Position numbers and translations under genes: made by a program
DNA from: Candidatus Bathyarchaeota archaeon
GTDB taxonomy: Archaea; Thermoproteota; Bathyarchaeia; 40CM-2-53-6
Reading direction: 5' to 3'
Length of the DNA: 6,864 nucleotides
Assembly: GCA_005883695.1 (NCBI GenBank)
Contig: VBBV01000097.1
Span: 1 to 6,864, forward strand
In this document: piece after piece, positions 1 to 5,884 of the stretch
How positions within the stretch are numbered: the stretch's first letter is position 1
Layout: every line of letters begins with the position of its first letter
The notes under the pieces: generated by a model
The model's database searches: none
What the model was told of the DNA's origin: nothing
The model's input: only the letters and a program-made list of their open reading frames with translations

Positions 1-326
1 AAGCAACCGAGAAGAGCGCCCTGATAGCACATGTCGCCAGTCAGCCGCTTTTCTAGAGGCCAGATCTTCTTCTCCAACCAGTCTCTAAGCTCTAAGTCGT
101 CTGCGTAACCGCGAAACAGCGTCATAGAGACATGAGTGTGCGTGTTGATGAGGCCAGGGATCAGCACCTTCCGGCTACAATCGATCACTTCATCCGTCGA
201 TGCGGCATTGACCCTGCCGACCTGATCAATCCTTCCGTCAGCTATTCGAACGGAGGCGTTTGCCAAGATACGTCGTTGCGGGTCCTGGGTGACTATCCAA
301 TCACAGTCCTTCAGGACAAGACCCAT
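1..326 (-). CDS. Amidohydrolase, MTA/SAH/5'-deoxyadenosine deaminase type (N-terminal part, runs off left edge)
   Basis: Translating the minus strand from the ATG at 326-324 gives 108 residues, still open at the window edge. Residues 1-55 look like the small beta-domain of cytosine-deaminase-like amidohydrolases. They are followed by PGLINTHTHVSMTLFRG (57-73), in which H63 and H65 are the HxH metal ligands, and then YADDLELRDWLEKKIWPLE (74-92). That stretch is characteristic of the family deaminating 5'-methylthioadenosine, S-adenosylhomocysteine or 5'-deoxyadenosine to inosine derivatives (MtaD/DadD). Family members are about 420-440 residues, so roughly three quarters, including the remaining metal ligands, is missing. 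The exact substrate cannot be told from this part. The gene starts 5 bases after the nuclease stop, so the two are probably cotranscribed. An in-frame GTG at 335-333, overlapping that stop as GTGA, is an alternative start adding three residues. Confidence 0.88.
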   Translation of the reverse strand, partial: MGLVLKDCDWIVTQDPQRRILANASVRIADGRIDQVGRVNAASTDEVIDCSRKVLIPGLINTHTHVSMTLFRGYADDLELRDWLEKKIWPLEKRLTGDMCYQGALLGC

Positions 327-331
327 GGGTG

Positions 332-1018
332 TCACTCTTGGTTGAGACTTGCTTGCGGGATTACTGTTCTTGAAGCCTTGTAACGAGAGTCCAGCAGCTT
401 GGTAAGGGCTAGTGCTCGGCTTCTGCCTAATCCTGCGCCGACGGCGATCTCTGTCATTGATGCTGAGAAGACTTTCCTCAGTGACCCAAAATATCCGAGT
501 AGTTGTTCTGCCATCCGTGGACCTATCCCAGGAAGTGAGCCGAGGACCGATAGTTGGAGTCGGTTAAGATCTTTGCTTCTTGGTTTTCGGACGATTACGG
601 GAGGTCCACCTGAGCCTTTTGTGTGTCGTCCTCCTTTTCCAAGCGTGAATAGGAACTGAGCGGTTTGTTTTCCGTCCGGTGTGAAGAACATGTTGAGGCC
701 GAAGTCGAGAACCGATGATATGAGCGCTCCCCATAATGACCGCGAGTTACGAACGCGTTTCAACTCTTCCCAGAGGTCACCTTCAACCACAAGCATACTA
801 GTACGATATGCTTCTCCCATCCGGTGTGCCTGATCGAAGAGTCTCCCGCTGTAGAGTGAGGAGACGAAGTCTCTCACCGACTTTCGCTCAACAGCATAAG
901 AACCCACCACGTAGTCGGCGACGTCAAGTACTCGAAACTCAATGGGTACACCTAGAGATCGCAGTTCATCAGGTACGCCTGAGGGTCGCTCTCGCTCATC
1001 AATGATGATACGCTGCAA
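332..1018 (-). CDS. ERCC4/XPF-family structure-specific endonuclease, short helicase-less archaeal form
   Basis: The 228-residue protein has an ERCC4 nuclease domain (about 1-125) with IIIDERER (4-11), D35 and VERKSVRDF (43-51). These are the D/E and ERK residues that bind the catalytic metal in XPF/Mus81 nucleases. A tandem helix-hairpin-helix domain follows at about 155-212, with hairpins LPGIGPRMA (162-170) and VGAGLGRSRA (193-202). Family members cut the strand near the 5' end of the duplex in flaps, forks and 3'-overhang junctions during repair and replication-fork processing. There is no N-terminal helicase, unlike euryarchaeal Hef, so it matches the short form of Crenarchaeota and Thaumarchaeota, which works as a dimer with PCNA. 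The start is TTG, because an in-frame TAG lies 21 bases upstream with no ATG or GTG between, and the domain begins at residue 3. The C-terminus QASLNQE resembles a PCNA-binding box that stops before its aromatic pair. Confidence 0.93.
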   Translation of the reverse strand: MQRIIIDERERPSGVPDELRSLGVPIEFRVLDVADYVVGSYAVERKSVRDFVSSLYSGRLFDQAHRMGEAYRTSMLVVEGDLWEELKRVRNSRSLWGALISSVLDFGLNMFFTPDGKQTAQFLFTLGKGGRHTKGSGGPPVIVRKPRSKDLNRLQLSVLGSLPGIGPRMAEQLLGYFGSLRKVFSASMTEIAVGAGLGRSRALALTKLLDSRYKASRTVIPQASLNQE

Positions 1019-1170
1019 AGCTCTGTTCTTCAGCCCCTACCGAGATGCGGCTCACAAAAGATTATGCTACGGAAATCGCTAGGATTCAGCATCAGATAGG
1101 GCAGAGGTTGGGTTTGGTTTGGACAAACTGGCTGAGCGAGCTTTCGTCGTCAGGGGAGAGCAAGTGTCCA
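1019..1170. promoter_or_regulatory. Divergent intergenic region, possible promoters for the nuclease and zinc-protein operons
   Basis: This gap separates the minus-strand nuclease start from the chosen plus-strand start at 1171, so promoters for both directions are expected here or close by. The only clearly A/T-rich patch is ACAAAAGATTATG around 1054-1066. Read on the minus strand (CATAATCTTTTG) it could serve as a weak TATA element, placing a start site near 1034 and a leader of about 16 bases before the TTG. No good BRE/TATA pair is visible for the plus strand. If the plus gene instead starts at 1045, the gap shrinks to 26 bases and this reading fails. The assignment rests on gene orientation more than on motif quality. 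Confidence 0.25.
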
Positions 1171-1434
1171 ATGAGCAGTAACATCTGTCCACGATGCGGA
1201 AAGCCTGTCAAGCTGCCACAAGAGGAAGTTACGATCGTCCGAAACAGAGTGGGCCGAAACAAGTTCGAGGACCGGATGGTGCACAAAGTTTGCCCGACGG
1301 GCCAGCCCGTCCTGGGCCAAGTTGGAGGCCAAGAATACTGCACAAACTGTGGACACGCTAAGAGCATTCATTCTCCAAGATGTTCCTACTCCAGCTTCGG
1401 TTATCACTGCGAATGCAAGGGATTCCGCAAATAG
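1171..1434 (+). CDS. Small protein with two zinc-binding modules, function unknown
   Basis: The 87-residue protein is dense in Cys and His. Module 1 is CPRC (C6, C9) followed by HKVC (H38, C41), a zinc-ribbon pattern. Module 2 has C57 and C60 in CTNCGH (H62), then H67, C71, C80 and C82, ending CECKGF. The spacing CxxCGHxxxxHxxxC...CxCxxF recalls small Cys-rich hypothetical proteins in bacteria and archaea. Zinc binding is well supported; a nucleic-acid or protein-binding role is only a guess. I chose ATG 1171 because the Cys modules begin right after it and GGGGAG lies upstream (1153-1158), although 12 bases is a long spacing. An ATG at 1045 would add 42 residues with no recognisable motif and leave 26 bases for two divergent promoters. 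The aminopeptidase starts 46 bases downstream on the same strand. Confidence 0.6.
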   Translation: MSSNICPRCGKPVKLPQEEVTIVRNRVGRNKFEDRMVHKVCPTGQPVLGQVGGQEYCTNCGHAKSIHSPRCSYSSFGYHCECKGFRK

Positions 1435-1480
1435 AATAGGAAGCAACTCTTTTACCCGACTCTAGACGAGAAGGACCGAT

Positions 1481-2617
1481 TTGCAAATCCTATCCTATGA
1501 CCTGTTCCTCGATGTCGACTTTTGGAAACTGCGTTTTGATGGGAAGGTCAGGATAAGACTCGAATCTGAAAGTGATGTCAAGCTGAATTCTGTGCAGCTC
1601 GAAATTCTCGGAGTTGATACGAACGGAAGGCCAGTCAAAAGCAATCTGGAGGGAGAAGACCTCACGGTCAAGACCGGAAAATTCGCGGGAGAACTCAGTA
1701 TCAGATACCGAGGCTCCATCTCTGACAAGCTCGTAGGTTTCTATAAGGCAGCGTATGACGGCGGCTACATAGCCTCAACACAGTTCGAGGCCGTCTCTGC
1801 GAGACGGCTCCTGCCCTGCCTGGATCACCCTGCCTACAAAGCGGATTTCAAACTTACAGTCAGAACAGACAGCGACACCTCGGTAATTTCCAACATGCCG
1901 CCGACATCTGTGAAGGTGGAGGGTCCAAAGAAAACTGTCGAGTTTCCAAAGACCCCTCGAATGTCCACCTACCTTCTCTACTTGGGAATCGGCAAGTTTG
2001 AGGAGCTAAAGGACAGGTTCAATGGAGTCGACTATATTGTAGCCACGGTACCGGGCAAGAGTTCCGGATCGAAGTTTCCGTTAGAGGTAGCCAAGGATTC
2101 GGTGAAATTCTTCGAGTCCTATTTTGGTTCAAAGTACAACCTTCCCAAGCTGCATCTTATCGCGGTCCCGGAGTTTGCGGCTGGCGCGATGGAGAACTGG
2201 GGAGCCATTACGTTTAGGGAGATTGTGCTCCTCGTAGACAAGGATAGCAGCATTCGGATAAAGAAGCAGGTCGCCGAAGTCATCGCCCACGAAGTAAGCC
2301 ACCAATGGTTTGGCGATCTCGTCACTATGAAGTGGTGGGATGATCTCTGGCTAAACGAGAGCTTCGCGACTTTCATGGCCTACAAGGCCACTGATTCGAT
2401 GTTTCCTCAGTGGACAGTCTGGCAAGACTTTGTCCGCGGAGAGACCGCCGGGGCCCTCGAAAGAGACTCTCTGGTCAACACGCATCCGATTGAGGTGAAA
2501 GTGAACTCTCCGAGCGAGATCGAGAGATTTTTGACGACATTAGCTACGGAAAAGGAGCAAGCATCATTCGCATGCTCGAAGCTTACGCTGGTGAAGATCA
2601 GTTCATGCGCGGCGTGA
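1481..2617 (+). CDS. M1-family zinc aminopeptidase (tricorn-interacting factor F2/F3-like), N-terminal part, frameshifted
   Basis: This frame encodes the N-terminal beta domain and most of the catalytic domain of an M1 (gluzincin) aminopeptidase. Visible motifs are GAMENWGAITF (235-245, binds the substrate N-terminus), HEVSH (270-274) and LNESFATFM (291-299). H270, H274 and E293 are the zinc ligands and E271 the general base. Family members remove N-terminal residues from short peptides, in archaea downstream of the proteasome or tricorn protease; there is no signal peptide, so it is cytosolic. The start is TTG, supported by GAGAAGGA at 1468-1475 five bases upstream. Homology ends near residue 348: the last roughly 29 residues, to the stop at 2615-2617, are out of frame, and the true continuation (FDDISYGKGAS) lies in the -1 frame. 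Joined with the next entry the gene spans 1481-3870 and would encode about 796 residues, the normal family length. Confidence 0.9.
   Translation: MQILSYDLFLDVDFWKLRFDGKVRIRLESESDVKLNSVQLEILGVDTNGRPVKSNLEGEDLTVKTGKFAGELSIRYRGSISDKLVGFYKAAYDGGYIASTQFEAVSARRLLPCLDHPAYKADFKLTVRTDSDTSVISNMPPTSVKVEGPKKTVEFPKTPRMSTYLLYLGIGKFEELKDRFNGVDYIVATVPGKSSGSKFPLEVAKDSVKFFESYFGSKYNLPKLHLIAVPEFAAGAMENWGAITFREIVLLVDKDSSIRIKKQVAEVIAHEVSHQWFGDLVTMKWWDDLWLNESFATFMAYKATDSMFPQWTVWQDFVRGETAGALERDSLVNTHPIEVKVNSPSEIERFLTTLATEKEQASFACSKLTLVKISSCAA
2522..2533 (+). other. Frameshift point in the M1 aminopeptidase gene (one base missing)
   Basis: The frame that is open upstream reads SEIE then RFLTTLATEKEQ, which is not family-like. 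The -1 frame reads EIFDDISYGKGASIIRM, which is. The switch falls in GAGAGATTTTTG (2522-2533). One lost base explains it, either a T from the T5 run at 2528-2532 or a G from an original GAGGAG. The -1 frame has a TGA at 2491-2493, so the change must lie between 2494 and 2614, and conservation narrows it to this spot. A sequencing or assembly error at the homopolymer is the simplest cause. A real mutation or recoding cannot be excluded, but there is no classic XXXYYYZ slippery heptamer. Confidence 0.8.
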
Positions 2618-3870
2618 GATCATACCTAGAGAAGTACAAATTCTCGAACGCTGCCGGCGAAGACCTCTGGAATCAGATCGAACATGCCTCTAAAACCAGA
2701 GTAAAGGCGATAATGAACGAATGGATACGAAAACCAGGGTATCCAATCGTCAACGTGAAACTTGACGGGAAGAAACTAATGATCAGACAAGAACGGTTCC
2801 TGCTAAACGGGTCATCAGAGCAATCCACCTGGCCAATCCCGATTACGCTGAAGCTCAATGGGAAAGAGCAGAAGCTTCTGATGGAGAGAAGTGAGGAATC
2901 CATCGCCATTCCAGATGGAGTAGATTCGCTGAAGCTCAACCTGGAAGAGACCGGCTTTTACCGCGTCCACTATGACGGACTATACGACAGAGTCTGGAGA
3001 TCAAACATGTCTCCCGTTGACCGATACGGAATAGTGTCCGACGCCCACGCCTTCACGATTCAAGGCAAGATGGACTTCGTTCAATATCTCACCCTATTGG
3101 ATCGTTACGTGAACGAGCAGGAGTATCTTCCTGCATTCGAAGTCTCAGACCAGCTATCCTCACTCTATGCAATAACGCGCAGAGTTGAAGAGACCTCGAG
3201 GAAATTCCACCGAACCCAGCTAAAGATACTCGAAAATAGAAAAGATGAGAATAGTATAGCGTTGCGAGGGTCCGTGGCAAGCAGGCTTGCTCTCGTTGAC
3301 ATGGAGTACGCGAAAGAGTTGGCGACAAGGTTCAGCGATTACGAGAGCGCTGAGCCGGACATGAAACAGGCCATGGTCGTTGCGCACGCCCGTGCGTCAG
3401 GGGATTTCGAAAGCCTATTCGAGAATTACAGGAACAGGTCTTCAGAAGAAGAGAAATCCAGGTTTCTCGTCGGCCTAACCAGCTTCGGCAAACCTTCACT
3501 CAACGCCCGCGCAATGGAACTCGCATCATCTGGAGAAATAAAGAAGCAACACGTTGGAACCTTACTCGGCTCGGCCACGCGGAATCCTGACGCCAGAACC
3601 ACGACCTGGAACTGGATCACTGCCAAATTCGAATGGCTGCGAGGGATCTACGAAGGGACTGGAGTTGTGTCGAGATACTTGACATACATGCTCCCGATCC
3701 TGGGGATTGATAGAATTGAGGAAGTGACGAAGTTCTTCGCCCAGCACAAGGCTCCTGAGACAACCAAGGGTGTAGAAGCAGGAATAGAGAAACTGAGAAT
3801 CAATCAAGCATTCCTAGAAAGAATCGGCTCGTCTGAGAAACAAATCGTAGAAGTCAAAGGACGGCGATGA
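2572..3870 (+). CDS. M1-family aminopeptidase, C-terminal part (end of catalytic domain, beta domain, ERAP1_C-like helical domain)
   Basis: This is the downstream half of the frameshifted aminopeptidase. Coding homology in this frame begins near 2524, with the catalytic-tyrosine motif ISYGKGAS (Tyr codon 2545-2547), so ATG 2572 is only the first Met in the frame and not a believable natural start; no properly spaced ribosome site precedes it. From that Met, MNEWIRKPGYPIVNV (48-62) closes the catalytic domain, GFYRVHYD (128-135) lies in the small beta domain typical of long M1 enzymes, and from about residue 145 the sequence is helix-rich as in the ERAP1_C domain. As a separate protein it would lack the zinc site and be inactive. 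The 4-TM gene begins 41 bases after the stop, a spacing compatible with one transcript. Confidence 0.88.
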   Translation: MLEAYAGEDQFMRGVRSYLEKYKFSNAAGEDLWNQIEHASKTRVKAIMNEWIRKPGYPIVNVKLDGKKLMIRQERFLLNGSSEQSTWPIPITLKLNGKEQKLLMERSEESIAIPDGVDSLKLNLEETGFYRVHYDGLYDRVWRSNMSPVDRYGIVSDAHAFTIQGKMDFVQYLTLLDRYVNEQEYLPAFEVSDQLSSLYAITRRVEETSRKFHRTQLKILENRKDENSIALRGSVASRLALVDMEYAKELATRFSDYESAEPDMKQAMVVAHARASGDFESLFENYRNRSSEEEKSRFLVGLTSFGKPSLNARAMELASSGEIKKQHVGTLLGSATRNPDARTTTWNWITAKFEWLRGIYEGTGVVSRYLTYMLPILGIDRIEEVTKFFAQHKAPETTKGVEAGIEKLRINQAFLERIGSSEKQIVEVKGRR

Positions 3871-3911
3871 CGTCCACTCTCGATCGCCTTGGACACCGGT
3901 AGGTAACAAAG

Positions 3912-4307
3912 ATGAATTCCGGTTCAGGACGAGTCAACACTCTCAAGGGCACCGCTAACTTGTTGATTTACGCCTCAATATTTCTCGGAGCCATACTGCT
4001 CATCCAACTGTTCGCTCTCGTTCCCTTCTGGCTATTCTATTCCGTCTTGGCCGGCTGGATCGCATATTTGGTCGTTGCATTGGCTGTTGCAAAGGGCTTG
4101 AAAATGGGATACCCGTTGAGCCTCGTAGTCGCGATTCTGACGCTTGCTGTCTCACTGCCACGTCCGGAGCATTATTCGCTGATTCAAGCTGGGCTCACCC
4201 ATGCCTCCTTAACTTTCATCGGAGGAGCAGTGCTCCAAGTTGCAGTAATCCTGACCGTCTCTAGCTATCTTTTCGTGACTAGAGGAGATGGAGTCCATGT
4301 CCGCTAA
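3912..4307 (+). CDS. Small membrane protein with four predicted transmembrane helices, function unknown
   Basis: I do not recognise the family of this 131-residue protein. It is strongly hydrophobic, with likely helices at about 16-36, 39-60, 65-82 and 98-122, and short polar ends (MNSGSGRVNTLKG at the N-terminus, TRGDGVHVR at the C-terminus). Four helices would put both termini on the same side, and the basic residues at both ends suggest the cytoplasm. No catalytic or metal-binding motif is visible. The start is ATG with AGGT at 3901-3904 at suitable spacing. The coding end overlaps the start of the KaiC-like ATPase (20 bases counting from ATG 4288, 11 from ATG 4297), which implies translational coupling and suggests the protein may be a membrane partner of that ATPase. 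That partnership is inference from gene order. Confidence 0.82.
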   Translation: MNSGSGRVNTLKGTANLLIYASIFLGAILLIQLFALVPFWLFYSVLAGWIAYLVVALAVAKGLKMGYPLSLVVAILTLAVSLPRPEHYSLIQAGLTHASLTFIGGAVLQVAVILTVSSYLFVTRGDGVHVR

Positions 4308-5079
4308 AACCGAGAAGATCAGCCCTCAGATTCCCAGCTCACGAGTTAAGACTGGAATTCCCGGCCTTGACGCCTTGCTCGATAGCGGCTTTCCTTCTGG
4401 AAAGGTCGTGTTGATCCTCGGGGAACCAGGAACGGGAAAAACGATCCTCTGCTCTCAGTTCCTCCACTGGGGAGCGTTCCAGGGGGACGAGAAGGGCGTT
4501 TACGTTGGGATGAATGAGCCTAAACCACGTTTCATGACTGAGATGAATGCCCTCGGCATGGACTTTGCCAGACTTGAGAAGGACAACAGATTCGCCTATG
4601 TCGATGCCACCGAGGTGCGTCGCATTCCCGAACAGGCCAAGGTAGGCAGGATTCCTGTCGGGGGACGAGAGCTGGGGCTTGTGAATCTAATCGATCTTGT
4701 CCAAGAAGGAATAGACAAACTCGCACCTCGAAGAGTCGTTGTTGATTCAATCTCGGACCTAGTTTTTCGCTTTCCAAACATTGAAGAGAGACGGCCGGCA
4801 GTATTAGACATCGTCGAAGTTTTACAGTCAACCGGAACGACATGTCTCTTAACGAGCGAGCTACCATCAACAGGAGTCGACCGCATCCTCCAACCCGAAG
4901 AATATCTCGCCGAAGGTGTCATACTGTTGCGAATGCTGAAAGATGGAGCGCGGAGCCTACAAGTTCTGAAGATGCGCGGGTCCAAAGTTGACAGCATTCC
5001 CCGTCCCTACGTCATCAAAGAGAACGGTTTGGAGGTTTATGCTACAGAGGAGGTATATGGGCAGTCCGGCGGAAAATGA
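4297..5079 (+). CDS. KaiC/RadA-like single-domain RecA-superfamily ATPase
   Basis: Residue numbers here count from the upstream ATG at 4288 (263 residues); the preferred start at 4297 gives 260. The protein opens with VKTGIPGLDALLDSGFPSGK (20-39), the usual entry to a KaiC domain. Walker A is GEPGTGKT (45-52) and Walker B VVVDSISDL (150-158, D153). KMRGSKVD (228-235) resembles the K-x-R segment of KaiC and RadA that reaches the ATP of the neighbouring subunit, so it probably forms a ring. The catalytic Glu site reads MNEP (75-78), a single Glu where KaiC often has two. It is a single domain, unlike the two-domain cyanobacterial clock KaiC, and resembles the many archaeal KaiC-like proteins of signalling or unknown role. 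AGAGGAG at 4281-4287 touches ATG 4288 but sits 9 bases from ATG 4297, so the latter is preferred. The stop overlaps the next start as ATGA. Confidence 0.92.
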   Translation: MSAKTEKISPQIPSSRVKTGIPGLDALLDSGFPSGKVVLILGEPGTGKTILCSQFLHWGAFQGDEKGVYVGMNEPKPRFMTEMNALGMDFARLEKDNRFAYVDATEVRRIPEQAKVGRIPVGGRELGLVNLIDLVQEGIDKLAPRRVVVDSISDLVFRFPNIEERRPAVLDIVEVLQSTGTTCLLTSELPSTGVDRILQPEEYLAEGVILLRMLKDGARSLQVLKMRGSKVDSIPRPYVIKENGLEVYATEEVYGQSGGK

Positions 5080-5858
5080 GTACTGCGAACAGACAATCGT
5101 CTCCGGTTCCCGAACAAGTGTTGGATGTTCTCAAGACCAACAGCATCGGATATCTTTCAGTCGTTTCTAAGAAGGGAGAGTTGTATAGCTATCCCGTTGC
5201 CTTCCATTATTCCGGTGACAAAGTCTACTTTGTCACTCCAATAAGCGCCGCAAAATTCAAGATCATCAAAGCCAATCCGACGGTCTCTTTCATAGTCGAC
5301 AATGGAAAGGTGACCACTGAAGCTTGCGGAGCGATGATACAGGGTAAGGCGCGGATCTTCACAGTCGGCCGAACCCTGTTGTCCATTCTATCAGTTGGGC
5401 CGAAGATAGTGGGATTTTCGAAGAAATATCCTGGAATGCTGACGTTCTATGCTCGGGGAAAGGAATTACCCGATGAGAGGAAGCTGTACAAGTATAGGCT
5501 CATCAGAATCGAGCCTTCGAAGATCATCTTCTGGACAGGATACAACTTCGGACGATTCTTCTCCAAAAGGAGAGAACCGACTAGAGATTCACTCGACCTG
5601 ACACCGGATGAGGCCGGAGTCGAGCTTGTGGCCAAACTCCTACAACCATCTGAGACCGAAATTCCAGGGGCGCCAGGCTTCTCGGCGCATGACTGGCTTG
5701 CCGCATTCGATACTAATGTATCCGAAGGGACCCTATCGCCTGATGAGCGAAAGGTAATCGAATCGTATCGAAGCTTACCTTCCCAACGGTCTCATGTCAA
5801 GGGAACTGGGTCAGTAACGAATGAGGAGAGAAGATTGCTGAAGAAGTCGAAAAACTGA
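5076..5858 (+). CDS. Pyridoxamine 5'-phosphate oxidase-fold protein (probable flavin or F420 binder) with extra C-terminal region
   Basis: Residues about 11-155 look like the split-barrel PNPOx fold: a short helix (VPEQVLDVLKTN, 11-22), then IGYLSVVSKKGELYSYPVAF (24-43), DKVYFVTPISAAKFKIIKAN (48-67) and VSFIVDN (70-76), ending RIEPSKIIFWTGYNFG (144-159). Proteins of this fold bind FMN, F420 or haem and act as oxidoreductases or sensors; the cofactor and substrate cannot be chosen from sequence. The barrel is followed by about 100 hydrophilic residues (160-260) that I do not recognise, ending in a basic tail (RRLLKKSKN). Its ATG overlaps the ATPase stop in ATGA, so translation is almost certainly coupled. 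The pairing suggests a redox input to, or output from, the KaiC-like protein, which is inference. There is no signal peptide or membrane segment, so it is cytosolic. Confidence 0.82.
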   Translation: MSTANRQSSPVPEQVLDVLKTNSIGYLSVVSKKGELYSYPVAFHYSGDKVYFVTPISAAKFKIIKANPTVSFIVDNGKVTTEACGAMIQGKARIFTVGRTLLSILSVGPKIVGFSKKYPGMLTFYARGKELPDERKLYKYRLIRIEPSKIIFWTGYNFGRFFSKRREPTRDSLDLTPDEAGVELVAKLLQPSETEIPGAPGFSAHDWLAAFDTNVSEGTLSPDERKVIESYRSLPSQRSHVKGTGSVTNEERRLLKKSKN

Positions 5859-5884
5859 TGCGATACTCACGCAGGTGAGGTATC
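5850..5884 (-). terminator. Hairpin at the convergent junction, with T-run on the minus-strand side
   Basis: GATACTCAC (5862-5870) and GTGAGGTATC (5875-5884) form a 9-bp stem with one bulged G and a GCAG loop. On the minus strand the hairpin is followed, after seven bases, by TTTTT (the A-run at 5850-5854). It covers the stop codon of the 7-TM gene and lies 3 bases past the stop of the flavin-type gene. A transcription end for the minus-strand operon is plausible; no T-run follows on the plus strand. Archaeal termination depends mainly on T-tracts, so the role of the hairpin itself is uncertain. Confidence 0.4.

Noticed and set aside
132..383. Plus-strand open frame of 83 codons
   Set aside because: It lies antisense to the amidohydrolase N-terminus, which has a clear HTHTH metal motif, and to the end of the nuclease. 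Its own translation has no recognisable feature.
1045..1170. N-terminal extension of the zinc protein from ATG 1045
   Set aside because: The 42 extra residues have no motif, and this start would leave only 26 bases between two divergent genes. It is kept only as an alternative start.
1092..1446. Two minus-strand open frames opposite the zinc protein
   Set aside because: The plus strand explains the region through regularly spaced Cys and His codons; the antisense frames carry no motif.
2525..2533. Programmed -1 ribosomal frameshift signal at AGATTTTTG
   Set aside because: It does not fit the XXXYYYZ slippery pattern in the zero frame and no clear downstream stem-loop or pseudoknot was found. 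A homopolymer sequencing error is simpler.
2572..2574. ATG 2572 as the real start of an independent protein
   Set aside because: Family homology in this frame begins upstream at about 2524, including the catalytic Tyr, and no suitably spaced ribosome site precedes the ATG. It is the second half of a frameshifted gene.
4596..4997. Minus-strand open frame of 133 codons inside the KaiC-like gene
   Set aside because: The plus strand has Walker A and B motifs in order; this is an antisense shadow rich in Ser, Thr and Arg.
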